Assembly (NCBI GenBank): GCA_963971225.1
Contig: OZ020269.1
Span: forward strand, 41,995,264 to 42,059,263
DNA length: 64,000 nucleotides
DNA from: Melieria omissa
Lineage: Eukaryota; Arthropoda; Insecta; Diptera; Ulidiidae
Direction of reading: 5' to 3'
Below the pieces are notes generated by a model. That model was given only the letters and a program-made list of their open reading frames with translations. It searched no databases and was not told the DNA's origin. The position numbers were made by a program, and so were the translations under genes. Of this stretch, positions 51,714 through 61,886 are shown piece by piece (position 1 is the first letter of the stretch; each line of letters begins with the position of its first letter).

Positions 51714-52177
51714 CACCCATACCTCGAGTATTTAATTTTTTTTTGAAATTGTCTTTTTTTTTCCCTAAAAGATGGCACGACTTTTGTTTCTAATTGCGCC
51801 ATGCCATCAAAACTCGGGGATTCCCTTTCTAACTTTTTTGAAAGAAGGCCGACTTACGACAACAGCCACTATGGACTCATCAGACAGTGATTAATTTTTA
51901 TTTTGTTCTTAGAAATTAATTGAATATTTTATTTTGTTTTAATTGAATTTTTTTTTTTTGTTTTTTGTATGTAAGTAATAACATTTTATATTATTTTTGT
52001 TTTTTAAATGTTTACTTTGTTCAATTTTCTTTTTAAAAAGTAGTATTTTTGTAACCCTGGAACCTATCTTCGATCTTTACATGCTTTGCTATAGAAAATC
52101 ATAATTCACTTTGCGTCGTTTCAATTTGCGTCGTGTTTTTTTGGAACGTAACCACGACGCAAAGTGAGGTATGGGTG
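51714..52177. mobile_element. Tigger/pogo-type non-autonomous element
   Basis: The ends CACCCATACCTC and its inverse are flanked by TA (51712-51713 and 52178-52179). Near the right end CACTTTGCGTCGTTTCAATT and ACGACGCAAAGTG are inverted around GGAACGTAACC, as is typical of Tigger ends. A short coding trace (51773-51895, ending DSSDSD or in another frame RRPTYDNSHYGL) may be a transposase remnant. Confidence 0.75.
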
Positions 52178-52799
52178 TAGTTAGTTAATTAATTAGCAAG
52201 TAAGTTAGTTAAATAGTTAATAAGAATTGTATAAATTACTTACATTTATTGAATGTTTGGTTTTTCATTCGTTTTTTAAGGAATTATAAATGTGTTGCTG
52301 TCTTCATAGAGAACTAATTTTTTTTTTCACTTTATTTTAATTTTAATTAATTTTTTAATTTCTAAAACTCATTCTGATCTCAAAAATAAATGTGCCTCAA
52401 CAAAAATTACTTAAAAATACACACATAATTTTTAAAAATATATACGGTGCGAATTATTTACAAAAAATGTCCAAGTTGGAGTTTATACGATTTCGAATTC
52501 TTCCAAAAATCGGAGTTGAATACTGCTTCGTCGATTCGATGAAGATTACCAACAACGTACGTAAAATATGAATTCCCTTCTAGGGTTAAAGAAAATTACA
52601 ATTTTACTTTACTTTACAATTTTACGGAACCAACGCAACGCTTCGCATTGTGGAGGGATGGATATGACGGAAGCCGAGAAAATTACCCCTAGAAGGTCCA
52701 ATGGTAGCTCATTGCACTAAAGGCTCAAAAAGAAAAGGGTAATAGAGGAAAGTAAGGAGAGGCTATAAGACAAGAAAAAAGTAAGTGGTAGGGGAAAGA

Positions 52800-54270
52800 G
52801 ATTACACGTCTATTATGCAATCTTTAGAGGCCAGCAGCAACGGATATTGCCCTGGCAACCTCTTGAGGATTTCTCTGTGACCCGAGTTCCTTTAGTCTTG
52901 CCACTGCCCGTAGAAAAACAGTTGACATGTTGCCTTCATTGTTTCTGGTTTAACTTTTAGCTCTAAATGAAGCAAGTCAAGCATGGTATTCAAGGCATCG
53001 CCAGACACAGTGCTCATGGCACCCGTTATACATACGCATACATACATACAGCTACGGTCAATATAATAGTAGTACGCGTACAACGAAAAGAAAATTAAGA
53101 AAAAATAATCTGCTTTTCTTTACAAATATTTACTTTGTATTTTTTTTAACAAGTTATATGTGTTAACAATGCAATCATAAAAGAAAACTTAAGAATTAAA
53201 CTCAGTTTGGTTTGATTTAAATTCAATGCGCCAAAAGCTCCAACATATGGACGGTCAAAAAAATAGTAGTTCGCTTTACTTTCATAAAAATGAAGCAAAA
53301 ATTGTGTTTCATTTTAAAAGATTTAATGGTTAAATAGTAATAACGTAATTTTTCTTCAAATTAATATTTAGTTGCGTGGCTGTTGTTCGCTATTACTGCA
53401 GCACAGAGCCGATGCATTGAATTAACCAAATTTTCATATCTTTCTCTAGGGGCGTTGTCTACTGCTTCTCAAAGTTGATTATTATTTAAAGGATTATTAT
53501 TCATTTTTATGAAAGTAAAGGGAACTACTATTTTTTTGACCGTCCATATGTTGGAGCTTTTGGCGCATTTAATTTAAATCAAACCAAACTGAGTTTAATT
53601 CTTAAGTTTTCTTTTATGATTGCATTGTTAACACATATAACTTGTTAAAAAAAATACAAAGTAAATATTTGTAAAGAAAATCAGATTATTTTTTCTTAAT
53701 TTTCTTTTCGTTGTACGCGTACTACTATTATTTTGACCGCAACTGTACATACGTATACATACGCTTCTTTGCAGTCTGTTCAGAGCCAGAACCGTGGATT
53801 TAACCATAGTTCGTCTCCACCAGACCACTACTGTAGGTTATTACAGGCCTGATAAGTGAGTATATTATATCAAAAGAACTGCAGCAGGTTTCAGGCCCTA
53901 AGTCTTGCCATGAGCTCCGTTGGAAAACCTTCAGCGCTCGGTCAACCTTTGTTAAGACATACGCCTTCCTCGTTAGTTTCCTATCTAGGATTACACCCAG
54001 ATATTTCACTTCTGTGGATACATTTAAAGTCACACCTTTCAGTACAGGAAGGTTTAGGCCTTCCAACTCCGTTACCTGGTAAATAAAGCCAAAGTCGTTT
54101 TACTGGGACTGACGGAGAGACCCCAACCAGTACTGTCAATCTTATCCAGGACTTTCCGTATTTTGATGCAAGCTATCCTAAGAACATGCAGATACTGTAA
54201 TGAGGTCGATGAAACAATGGAACACGTCATCATATGTGTATGCTGGGACATAAATTCCAAGATCCTGCAT
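52800..54270 (-). pseudogene. R1-like LINE relic, split by a palindromic Tc1 element
   Basis: From 54220 down, the minus strand gives VLDKIDSTGWGLSVSPSKTT, LNVSTEVKYLGVILDRKL, and IIYSLIRPVITYSSGLVETN, the thumb side of an R1-like RT. The 697-bp element at 53049-53745 interrupts it. The frame resumes at 53045 with TGAMSTVSGDALNTMLDLLH and LELKVKPETMKATCQLFFYG, the RT-RNase H linker. The RT catalytic block and RNase H are absent. Confidence 0.7.
53049..53745. mobile_element. Tc1-derived element with ~246-bp inverted repeats
   Basis: The left arm 53049-53294 and right arm 53500-53745 are inverted copies with very few mismatches. TA flanks both ends (53047-53048 and 53746-53747); the outer sequence is CAG(C/T)T(A/G)CGGTCAA. 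The 205-bp centre encodes, on the minus strand, a Tc1-type transposase C-terminus: RERYENLVNSMHRLCAAVIA, then HATKY and a stop. Such long TIRs suggest a fold-back derivative of a Tc1 element. Confidence 0.92.
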
Positions 54271-54640
54271 CCTCTTAAACAGAAGTCGTCAACGAAGCAT
54301 CATAGCAAGCACCAGTTTGAGGGTATCCTCGTCCGTCTTCTGCCATCACCGAATGGTCGTATCTGTCACCAGCGGTTAACAGTTTCTTTGAAAGCATGAA
54401 GTACATCCTTCTGGCAGCTGAACTTCATAGCAGCCTACCGGCCACTACTGTTGTAGTGGCCATCGGTCATCGACAAAACATGCAGATACTGTAATGAGGT
54501 CGATGAAACAATGGAACACGTCATCATAAACTGCCCAGCCCTGTCATGCAAACGTGCAAAGTTTCTAGGGACACACATTCTTGGTGATTCAACAACTGAG
54601 CACATAAAAGATGATACCAGATCATGAAGGGCTGAGTTCG
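54160..54640 (+). pseudogene. Duplicated LINE Cys/His segment
   Basis: CRYCNEVDETMEHVIICVC at about 54190 and CRYCNEVDETMEHVIINCPA at about 54480 are two copies of the CxxC...H...C motif that ends R1/LOA-like ORF2 proteins. They share about 60 bp of near-identical DNA (starting ACATGCAGATACTGTAATGA) 296 bp apart. The orientation is opposite to the adjoining LINE relic, so this block is rearranged. Confidence 0.65.
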
Positions 54641-54664
54641 TACATAAAAAAACATAAGGCGATG

Positions 54665-55790
54665 AAAATCTTTTCACGCTGAAAGTCGATCGCATAATAA
54701 CATGAAGCAAACTTGTTCTTATTAAGGGAAGGCTCCCCTGGATTTGGACCGAAAAATGGTTTTTTTTTTTGCATAAAACGAAGGCTACATATATGTAGAA
54801 TATGTGTGTAAAAGGATTTTTTGATACGACGCGTATTTTCATGGGAGAACACACCTGTCTCACGCGCGCTACGGGACGCTCCACTGCTCTAATTTGCTTC
54901 AAACGCGTTTATCTCGAAACCATTTTTTCCAATCTAACTGAAATCCCCGGACTTGATCTAATGATCCGATTTTCTTCATCTAAAAACTGCTCGAATGTAT
55001 TTGATTTTCTGTATGCCTTGAACCTACAATTTGCATAAATAGTTATTTATTTTTAATTTTTAAATGTGGTTGAAATTAAAAAAAGGTGCAAAAAATTTAA
55101 CTTTTTTCTTCAAATATTCATTGTGCAAGAATTTTTCGTTTCAATTTTTTGAGTCTGGTTCAATTCACAGACAATTTTGTTATCTTTAAGTAATGACAAT
55201 GCTTTTTGATTTCAGTCCACTACAAGAGGCTGCAGGATTACAGTTCTCGAGCGATGTTTGGCGCGCAGAGGCCTACGGAAATCGCCATTTTGTAGCCGCC
55301 ATTTTGAATTTCATCAAGTTTTTTAACTTTTTAAACTCCTAAATAATAGACGAATTTAATAGTCAAAACCGGAAGTTTGTACGCCTTTTCATTATCCCAC
55401 AAAAAAATTAAAAACTTTGCCTTATTTTTGCCCAAATCCAGGGGAGCCTTCCCTTAACCGACACACCATCGGCAAATGCCAGCAAAAATCAGCCAGGCGC
55501 AAGAAACAATGACAGAACGTCGCCAGTCATTCGCTTAATTGAAAATAATAGTAATTTCTATGTTCTGGTTGAGCTCATGAACTCGCTCTACTGTTGGCAC
55601 CTAGCGAAGTTGACAATAACAGAGATCATCGCCGCACGACAAATTAACAGAGACAAAAGTTATGTTCATCAAACTGTGTTATCTCCCCCTGCTGCTTTCG
55701 ACCCCCTCCCTAAATTGCTTCGCTAGTGATTTTGTATAACTGTTTATTCTGTAGTTCACTTATGGACCTAAGCGATTATTGCTTTTGACC
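54665..55790. repeat. Dispersed repeat S, copy 2, split by a TTAA element
   Basis: Flanks 54668-54725 and 55454-55770 match 31440-31492 and 32185-32540. The TTAA at which the insertion lies is the same site used by the piggyBac-type element in copy 1. Confidence 0.75.
54726..55453. mobile_element. 728-bp TTAA-flanked TIR element
   Basis: The ends GGGAAGGCTCCCCTGGATTT and its exact inverse (about 24 bp) are flanked by TTAA (54722-54725 and 55454-55457). TTAA is the target of piggyBac and also of Kolobok elements. No transposase is recognised; an 81-codon frame at 54802-55038 and a CGCCATTTTG motif pair near 55280-55300 are the only content. Confidence 0.88.
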
Positions 55791-55808
55791 ACATTTATGT
55801 TGACTATT

Positions 55809-55905
55809 AGCACAGAATAAACAGTATACAGAAGGCGCATCTGAAATAATTTTGCGATTTCATTTCAGACGCGGGCGGGAAGCAACAAAGGTGAGGAAAA
55901 TGTAA

Positions 55906-55953
<48 letters not shown>

Positions 55954-56696
55954 AGCGCGAATTGATGTACACGCATAGATTCGATTTGGGCTTTATTCTC
56001 ATTTCGACAACAACACGCAATGTTGTTTCTTTCCGCAGCAAGTCAGCTTGACTTTGCTCGTGCACATTGAAATGGTGGTTGATTTGGCAAATTGATCGCC
56101 AAGGCAAATTCAATAGGTAGTTGCAGCACCAGAACTGATTAAACTTTTTTCTTTGATAATTAGCACAACATTGTAGCAATAGTTTTCCACTTATTATTAC
56201 TTTCTTAATGCGTCTTGGTTGTTCCAATACTTTTACACATATATTTGTTTTCATTGCATCCATTTGTACTTTTTACAACTTCTATTTTACAAGCAGACCG
56301 GAAGAACTGATAAAATTCATTGAAATTTGTTTTTTTCCGTAGTGCTACCACCTTATTTATGCGCCTTGGCGATCGCTCAATCAATTTTTCCATGCGAACT
56401 TTTCCGGTCCACTTCTTGTTCTTGTTTGTAAAAAAGCAAGCGGAGAGCAAGCACGAGCCACCACCAACATGCAAGCGGCACACCGCTTTGTTGCCCAACA
56501 AAAACCACCACAGTGTGTGGTGCGCCACTGTTTCATACACCGCTCTCAAAGCTTCTCAATTTACGCTTTCGCGCTCTGTGCGTTCTCGTCCCCTTCACTG
56601 CTTCCCCCGCATCCAGAACGGGTCGTACCGCTGGAACCTGCAAAGAAAATTTTCTTTACACCAGATGCGCATTCTGTATATTGTTTGTTCTGTGCT
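55809..56696. mobile_element. Repeat S family member with both ends (888 bp)
   Basis: The left end AGCACAGAATAAACAGTATA and the inverted right end (ACAGAATGCGCATCTG side at 56662-56696) are 34-bp TIRs with a few mismatches. ATT flanks both sides (55806-55808 and 56697-56699). Contains a (GA)n run. The 132- and 171-codon frames inside have no recognisable domain. The 3-bp duplication suggests PIF or CACTA relatives; the end sequence fits neither clearly. Confidence 0.75.
55908..55951. repeat. (GA)n microsatellite
   Basis: About 22 uninterrupted GA units inside the repeat S member. Confidence 0.95.
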
Positions 56697-56706
56697 ATTA
56701 GGTATG

Positions 56707-57031
56707 GCGGCAGCCGCCGTGGCTCAGTTGGTTAGTGCGTTGGATCGCGAGTCGAAGGCAGCAACCCCAGGTTCAATACTGCCTGTAATAACACCTAAAA
56801 AAAATAACGGGAAAACTCGTTTTCTCTTTCGGTAGCTGTCCTTTCAGCTGGAAATGGCAAACCTCTGAGAGTAAAAATTGCTTATGAAAAAGCTCCCAAA
56901 CTGCTGTTCGGGACCGGCATAAAACTGTAGGTCCCTTCCACCCCCGTACAAATTCACACCCACAACACGGGTGGTTGCGGGAAGCTAGGCCTTAGTCTCG
57001 CGTAAGCGGGCTGTCGTGCCAGTCAATTATT
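56707..57031 (+). mobile_element. tRNA-derived SINE, full length
   Basis: Flanked by the 10-bp duplication ATTAGGTATG (56697-56706 and 57032-57041). A box TGGCTCAGTTGG, B-box match GGTTCAATAC, body and (ATT)n tail as in the other copies. It inserted next to the ATT duplication of the 55809-56696 element. Confidence 0.95.
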
Positions 57032-57041
57032 ATTAGGTATG

Positions 57042-57839
57042 AACATATCGGTCAGGACTCAGAATATGGTTTATATAATTTTTTTCACTGGCCAGTTAGT
57101 AAAATTATGGAAAATGCATGAACATGTGTAACTAATCGTCTTTTCCACGCTAATACTTGAAGTTTAAGATATTTGAAATTAGCTAACTATGTTTCTTACG
57201 CTTATTATTCAGGGGTAGTCTACATACAACATTTTACTTCAACACATAAAATATCATGCGTTAATAAATGTATAACTCTCTCGCTTATTTCTATCATTGC
57301 AGTCAGCAGGGCTAATAAGTTTGCTGATATAAATCATTGTCAAGCTGATTTCTGCATTGCCAATTTTTGCATTATTCTTTATTAAACTATCAAATATTAG
57401 ATTTTTCTCATAAATTTTTGCAAGCAACACTACGTCGTAAAGTTGTAAACGTCAGCCTCAGTTCACACCACAAAACAAAAATAATTTTAATTCAAAGTTT
57501 CATTTCCTAGCCAACAAGAGTAATAATATGTTAACCACAGCTTATTGCAGAAGAAAACTTCACTTCGTTTTGTTGACCGACAACAATCGTAATTTGTTGC
57601 TACTTCCATTTAATTGTTTCACCCAACCGCATGCAATCATTTTTTCCAATCTCTGTGCTGTTTGTTCCGTGACATCATAGAAACGAAAGCTGTGGTGGTC
57701 GTTATTTAATTAGTAGAGGGCGTAATGATAAATTAACAGTGGTCGTAATATCCGATCCCTTTACATTCTTGCATTTGCATGATATGAACGTTCTGTAATA
57801 CTGTTTGTTCTGTGATTGTGCGGATTTTTGAATCCAATA
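57042..57839. other. No gene; a further repeat S end near 57785
   Basis: Non-coding. GAACGTTCTGTAATACTGTTTGTTCTGTG at 57785-57815 is another diverged repeat S end. No other feature recognised. Confidence 0.45.
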
Positions 57840-58789
57840 TAAGGGAGAGGGCTGGGTTGTGAACCATTACCGTTTTTTCTTTCCCAAATTGACATATCGC
57901 CAATCTTTCAACTGTCAAGTTTCTCTTTTGATAAGACTGCTTTTGTGGTTACACCGAAGTGTTAACACGCATTGCTTGTAGCAGCTACAGACATCGTGTT
58001 TGAAAGTCGACTGCAAAAACGTTTTTGCTCTTTTTAAAGTGCTATCCAAGTGACTGAATTTATTCCAAAAATGTAAGTGTAACACATATTTATTTAGGGT
58101 ATTGATTCTATTTTACGATGCAATATTTGTTTATGTCGAATTATGATTGGAAGTGTCGTTTATTTTAAAGTTCCCAAAATGGCATCGTGGTTGGGCTGTG
58201 AACCACTGAGGTGGCTGGGTTATGAACCACCTGTTTTTCGTACTACATTTGTTCTAACACTGTCAAATATGGACGGATATATTAAAATAAAGTAATTTTA
58301 TGTAATTGCACTCGATTTCGGCGAGTTCACTTGAAGTGGGCCAATGCGCGAACGCGTTCGTATTTCACATGCAAACATTGCGACACCGATAAGGATAAAC
58401 ATTCAAAAAATTGAGCACTTTCATTCATTGCGATTTTTTGGCCTAAGTGGCGTCATTATAACTTTTTTTCACCTCTTGAGGCCTCCTGATTAAATAAATT
58501 CTCAACTTACTTCAAAATTATGGGTTTTTTCTTCGTATTTTCCGACTTTAATAGGGATTTTCCAGATGGTTCACAACCCAGCCACTTTTTTGGAAAAGTG
58601 AAAAATCACGTCCTTAGAAAATTGGACGTAGAGAGTTAAATATCAATCAAAACAGTAATCCGTCTTCATAAAAAAGTTGCGTTTTATATTTACCTTTCCA
58701 ACGGTATCTTCGAGTTTTCGATATCTTTATTCTGTGAAAAGTTAGAGCCAAAAAACAAAACCCGGTTCACACCCCAGCCCTCTCCCTTA
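57840..58789. mobile_element. TIR element with internal copies of its end motif
   Basis: The ends TAAGGGAGAGGGCTGGG and the inverse (CCCAGCCCTCTCCCTTA) pair over 17 bp, followed by GTGAACC in both. Internal GGCTG(G)GTTATGAACCACC at about 58212 and inverted GGTTCACAACCCAGCCAC at 58569 repeat the subterminal motif. No coding region. The TSD is not resolved; the outermost TAA/TTA may be part of the repeat or a decayed TTAA target. Confidence 0.75.
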
Positions 58790-59820
58790 CTAATTACTCT
58801 AACGAAAACTCCGGCTATCCGACTCGGCAGTAGCAGTAACCAGACACAAGCTAATAGCAGCGTCACAGGATTCAGATATCGAACCAGCAGTACACATTAT
58901 TACGAAAATTAGTTCGGCTTCCGTTCGTTCAAAAATAAAACGCACTAAAATTTTTCAACGCAGCTCTACAATAGCCACGTTTTTAACAATTTCACACTTC
59001 TATATCTACCCTTATTACTTATTGGGCCTGTTGCACCTTTGCTTGCTAAAACCAAAGTCTTCCCTCTGCGCTGTACCCGGCTGCGTTTTATTCTCGTTTG
59101 CTTGTACCTTCTCGCACATTCTAATTGGCCTCAAAATTTCCAGTATCATCGCGAGTAATCTTTGCGAATGTTATATCGAAATTTCCACTCCCCTAAAAGT
59201 ATGCCAATTATTCTAATTTTCTTTCCAGTGCTTTGCAAACTTCAGAGTGACAATATGTATCGTAGCAATATGTCTCAAGGGGCGTTCCTTGTTAGCGCTT
59301 CCCCATAGGAGTAAGCAACTTTGAGCAAAAGTAAGCAAAGTAGAGCCAAATTGTATGAGGATTCTTGCAGAACAATCCAATAACGAACAATTACAATTTT
59401 TTTTTACAAGTATTACGTCTAACAGCTCACTTCAATTGGATTCAAAGAAGGTCAGCTCATTACCTCGATTACATATGACTGAATCATAAGATAACATAAT
59501 GTTAAAAAGGGACGTACCGCCATCGCTAGTTTGCGCGCTGCGCCAAATGCCACGTAAACGATAACAGGTACTCCTTACCCCTACAGGTATACCGTCCCCC
59601 TGCATCTTCTTAAGCCAGGACCTGCAGCGAGACTAGGGGTTTAAAATAAGGAAAATGGAAATATGTAGTGTTATTCACTATAATAATGAAAGTCCTAGGA
59701 CGGCTTCTTCAACGCATACCGACGGGTGCAGGCTAAGGGGTAACACTACTTTAGCGGCCGAAAAATGGCAAAACTTTTACAGCCAACATTGAAAAAAGGA
59801 TGAGGCATTCTTTTCAAAAG
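58790..59820. other. No gene recognised
   Basis: Non-coding; the 64-codon frame at 59022 has no motif. ATTACGAAAATTAGTTCGGCTTCCG at 58899 weakly recalls the Gypsy-type LTR edge but is not followed by LTR sequence. Confidence 0.45.
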
Positions 59821-59824
59821 GTAT

Positions 59825-60249
59825 TGTTACGAAATTCCACAGTTCGTTATCGACGGTTCGTTTTGATTGTATTTGAAAATAAAACAACTTCAGTTATCCA
59901 GCGCAACGTAGTAAAAACTAACAATCGCTTTATTTACAAATTTACACTTGTTCTACTTTTACACTACTACTATTACATGTTTCCCTATTGCTTACTCAAC
60001 ACAGACTCGACTCATTGCGCTGCACACTGCTGCTTTTATACCAGTTTTCTTATCGCGCCGAAGTTTCTTGCAACTTCTAATTGGAAAGCGCTCGACCATT
60101 CTCGCACAGCCCATTTCTTCGAGAACCATCCTTGCCATATCGGACTATACCAAGCGAATTTATAACAGTTTTGCTGTACTTCACAGGGCATGTCTGAAAG
60201 TATGCTTGCAAAAGCGTTCATGCACAGCACAAAGTGCCTTTTCGTTTCA
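59825..60249 (-). mobile_element. Solo LTR of the Gypsy-type family
   Basis: 425 bp, minus strand, starting TGAAACG and ending CGTAACA, with GTAT at both sides (59821-59824 and 60250-60253). Closest in layout to the 9813 LTR, including the CTTCGGCGCGATAAG segment that the 12368 LTR lacks. Confidence 0.92.
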
Positions 60250-60289
60250 GTATATTAAACACATATTAAAGTAAGAAAAAAACTTGCCA

Positions 60290-60690
60290 GCCTCGATAGC
60301 TCAGCGGGTAGCGCGCTGGCTTCTCATACCGAGCGCCCCGGGTTCAATTCCTGGCTTGGGCTGGAAAAAACACTCATCTACTTCTATCGCTATCCATATG
60401 AAGGGAATGAGAATTACAAGAATCGCACAAGTGCGCTCTTGGCAGGCAATAGCAAAACCTCCAAGTGTGAACGAAAAAACTGCCAATCGCCGTTCGGATT
60501 CGGCGTTAAACTGTGGGGTCCCGTCCCCTCCCTTTCCCCATCCATTTGAAATGTGTGTTGTATCACATGTTGAAAAAACAGTGTTGCATACACATTTCAA
60601 ACTGGTGGAATTTGTGGTATCACTACGGGCCCATAGGCCTAAGTGTGTCTCATACAGAGGCAGCCACTTAACCAACCAACCAACCAAGGA
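60290..60690 (+). mobile_element. Second tRNA-derived SINE family (tRNA-Met-like head)
   Basis: The head GCCTCGATAGCTCAGCGGG has an A-box match (TAGCTCAGCGGG) and a perfect B box GGTTCAATTCC. CAT lies where the anticodon would be (CTTCTCATACCG), so the source may be tRNA-Met. The body is unrelated to the first SINE, and the tail is an ACCA repeat at about 60672-60687. Acceptor-stem mismatches exclude a working tRNA gene. No clear TSD. Confidence 0.75.
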
Positions 60691-60789
60691 AACGACTTTG
60701 TTCCTTAGTATTTGTATTTAAAATGGCGGCAGGTTTTCTCGTAAAGTCCAAATTCCAGGTCTTAGAACAAAAAACAAAAAAATTTTACA

Positions 60790-61886
60790 AGTGTTTATGC
60801 ATGTTATATGTTTCTGTTCGTGCAGAAACTTTTGGCGCTTTAGGATGGCATTGCATCGATTTCTAGCCTGTTTACGCAGCTGTTCAGTGGCGGCATTTTT
60901 ATTTGCCTGCCATGTTCTGAAAGCTTCCTCTTTGGACCTGACAGCAATTCTGCATGTCTTATTAAACCAAATATTGTCCTTGGGTTTAATGCAAACCAGC
61001 TTATTAGGGATGAAGGTTCACATTCCTAATAATATAATTTCTTCAACCATTTTGGCTGCGGCATTGTATTTATCAAGAAAACACAATTTCCAATTGAAGT
61101 GGGTGAAAAAATCGTTAAGTCCACTCCAGTTAGCTTTATCATACTTCCACATTAAGCGCTTCGGGGCTAAAGGCGAAGCATTGCGGATAGAAGAGTATGA
61201 AAAAGACGCCAAAATGGTGTAATGGTCCAAGTTTCCAAGAGGTGCGTGCATTTCAACATCATATTTTTCATGATGTGAAGTTAGAAAAAGGTCTAGAGTA
61301 CTGAGAGCTTGCCCCTCAACGCAGGGGATATGCGTTGGTTCATGCACTATTTGAGTCAAGTTATTAGACTCGGCAAAGAGCTCGACAAATAAGCCTTCAG
61401 GAGTTGTGTGGCTGGAATGGCGTAGCCAATTGGAATTATGAATATTGAAATCACCAGCAACTACAATTTCACTATTCGGATACGATTCCAGAATATGGGA
61501 AATAGAATCAGAGAGAAGATCAAACTTGTTATAAGTAAAATCTCTCCCTGAATTCGGGCTTCTGTACAGAAAGCAGAAGTGCAGAATGTGCGACTGGATA
61601 TTGAATTTAACCCATATGGAGCTAAATTCGGCATCCGTCGTGTATAGTTGTTGCTGGCACTGGTACGCAACATTACTGCACACATAAAGGGCAAGACCCC
61701 TGTGGGGAGAGAATAATGGCAGTAGGTGGTACCCTGTGATGTAGAAATCCAGTGGATCTGCATCCTCACACACCTGGGTCTCACCTAGTGCCATTACATG
61801 GGGTTTGTGGAGATTTACAATCGCGTATATTGCGAAAAAGCCCGCGCACGTTGCAGAAGGCTATACGAAATTTGTCCAGTACCATG
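60790..61886 (-). pseudogene. LINE endonuclease domain (CR1/Jockey-like), near complete
   Basis: From 61886 on the minus strand: MVLDKFRIAFCNVRGLFRNI, then after a frame change KPHVMALGETQVCED (catalytic Glu), HRGLALYVCSNV, LYRSPNSGRDFTYN, VVAGDFNIHNSNWLRHSSHT (the GDFN motif), LSTLDLFLTS and LGNLDHYTI (the DH pair), ending near 61018. A linker helix, RSKEEAFRTWQANKNAATEQ, continues to about 60800, where the RT would start. All endonuclease motifs are present except for one frame break near 61800. It could belong to the same family as the RT at 49365, which lacks this part. Confidence 0.8.

Larger units (their letters stand above)
45876..52585. mobile_element. TTAA-flanked piggyBac-like element hosting several others
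   Basis: TTAA then CCCTAGAAGGG at the left, and CCCTTCTAGGG then TTAA at the right (TTAA 45872-45875 and 52586-52589). Subterminal segments match in inverted orientation (TAATCTTCGTCGATTCGA against the right-end TCGTCGATTCGATGAAGATT). The span of 6.7 kb is mostly later insertions. A third GACGAAGATTACC copy lies at 46038. No transposase frame remains. Confidence 0.6.

Noticed and set aside
56320..56835. 171-codon frame as a host gene
   Set aside because: It runs across the end of one TE into the SINE at 56707, so it is a chance frame.
60290..60362. Possible tRNA-Met gene
   Set aside because: A and B boxes are good, but acceptor-stem pairs are broken and the sequence continues into a SINE-like body and tail with no pol III T-run terminator after the head.
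60284..60721. 145-codon frame as a gene
   Set aside because: It lies entirely within the SINE-like unit starting at the tRNA-like head.
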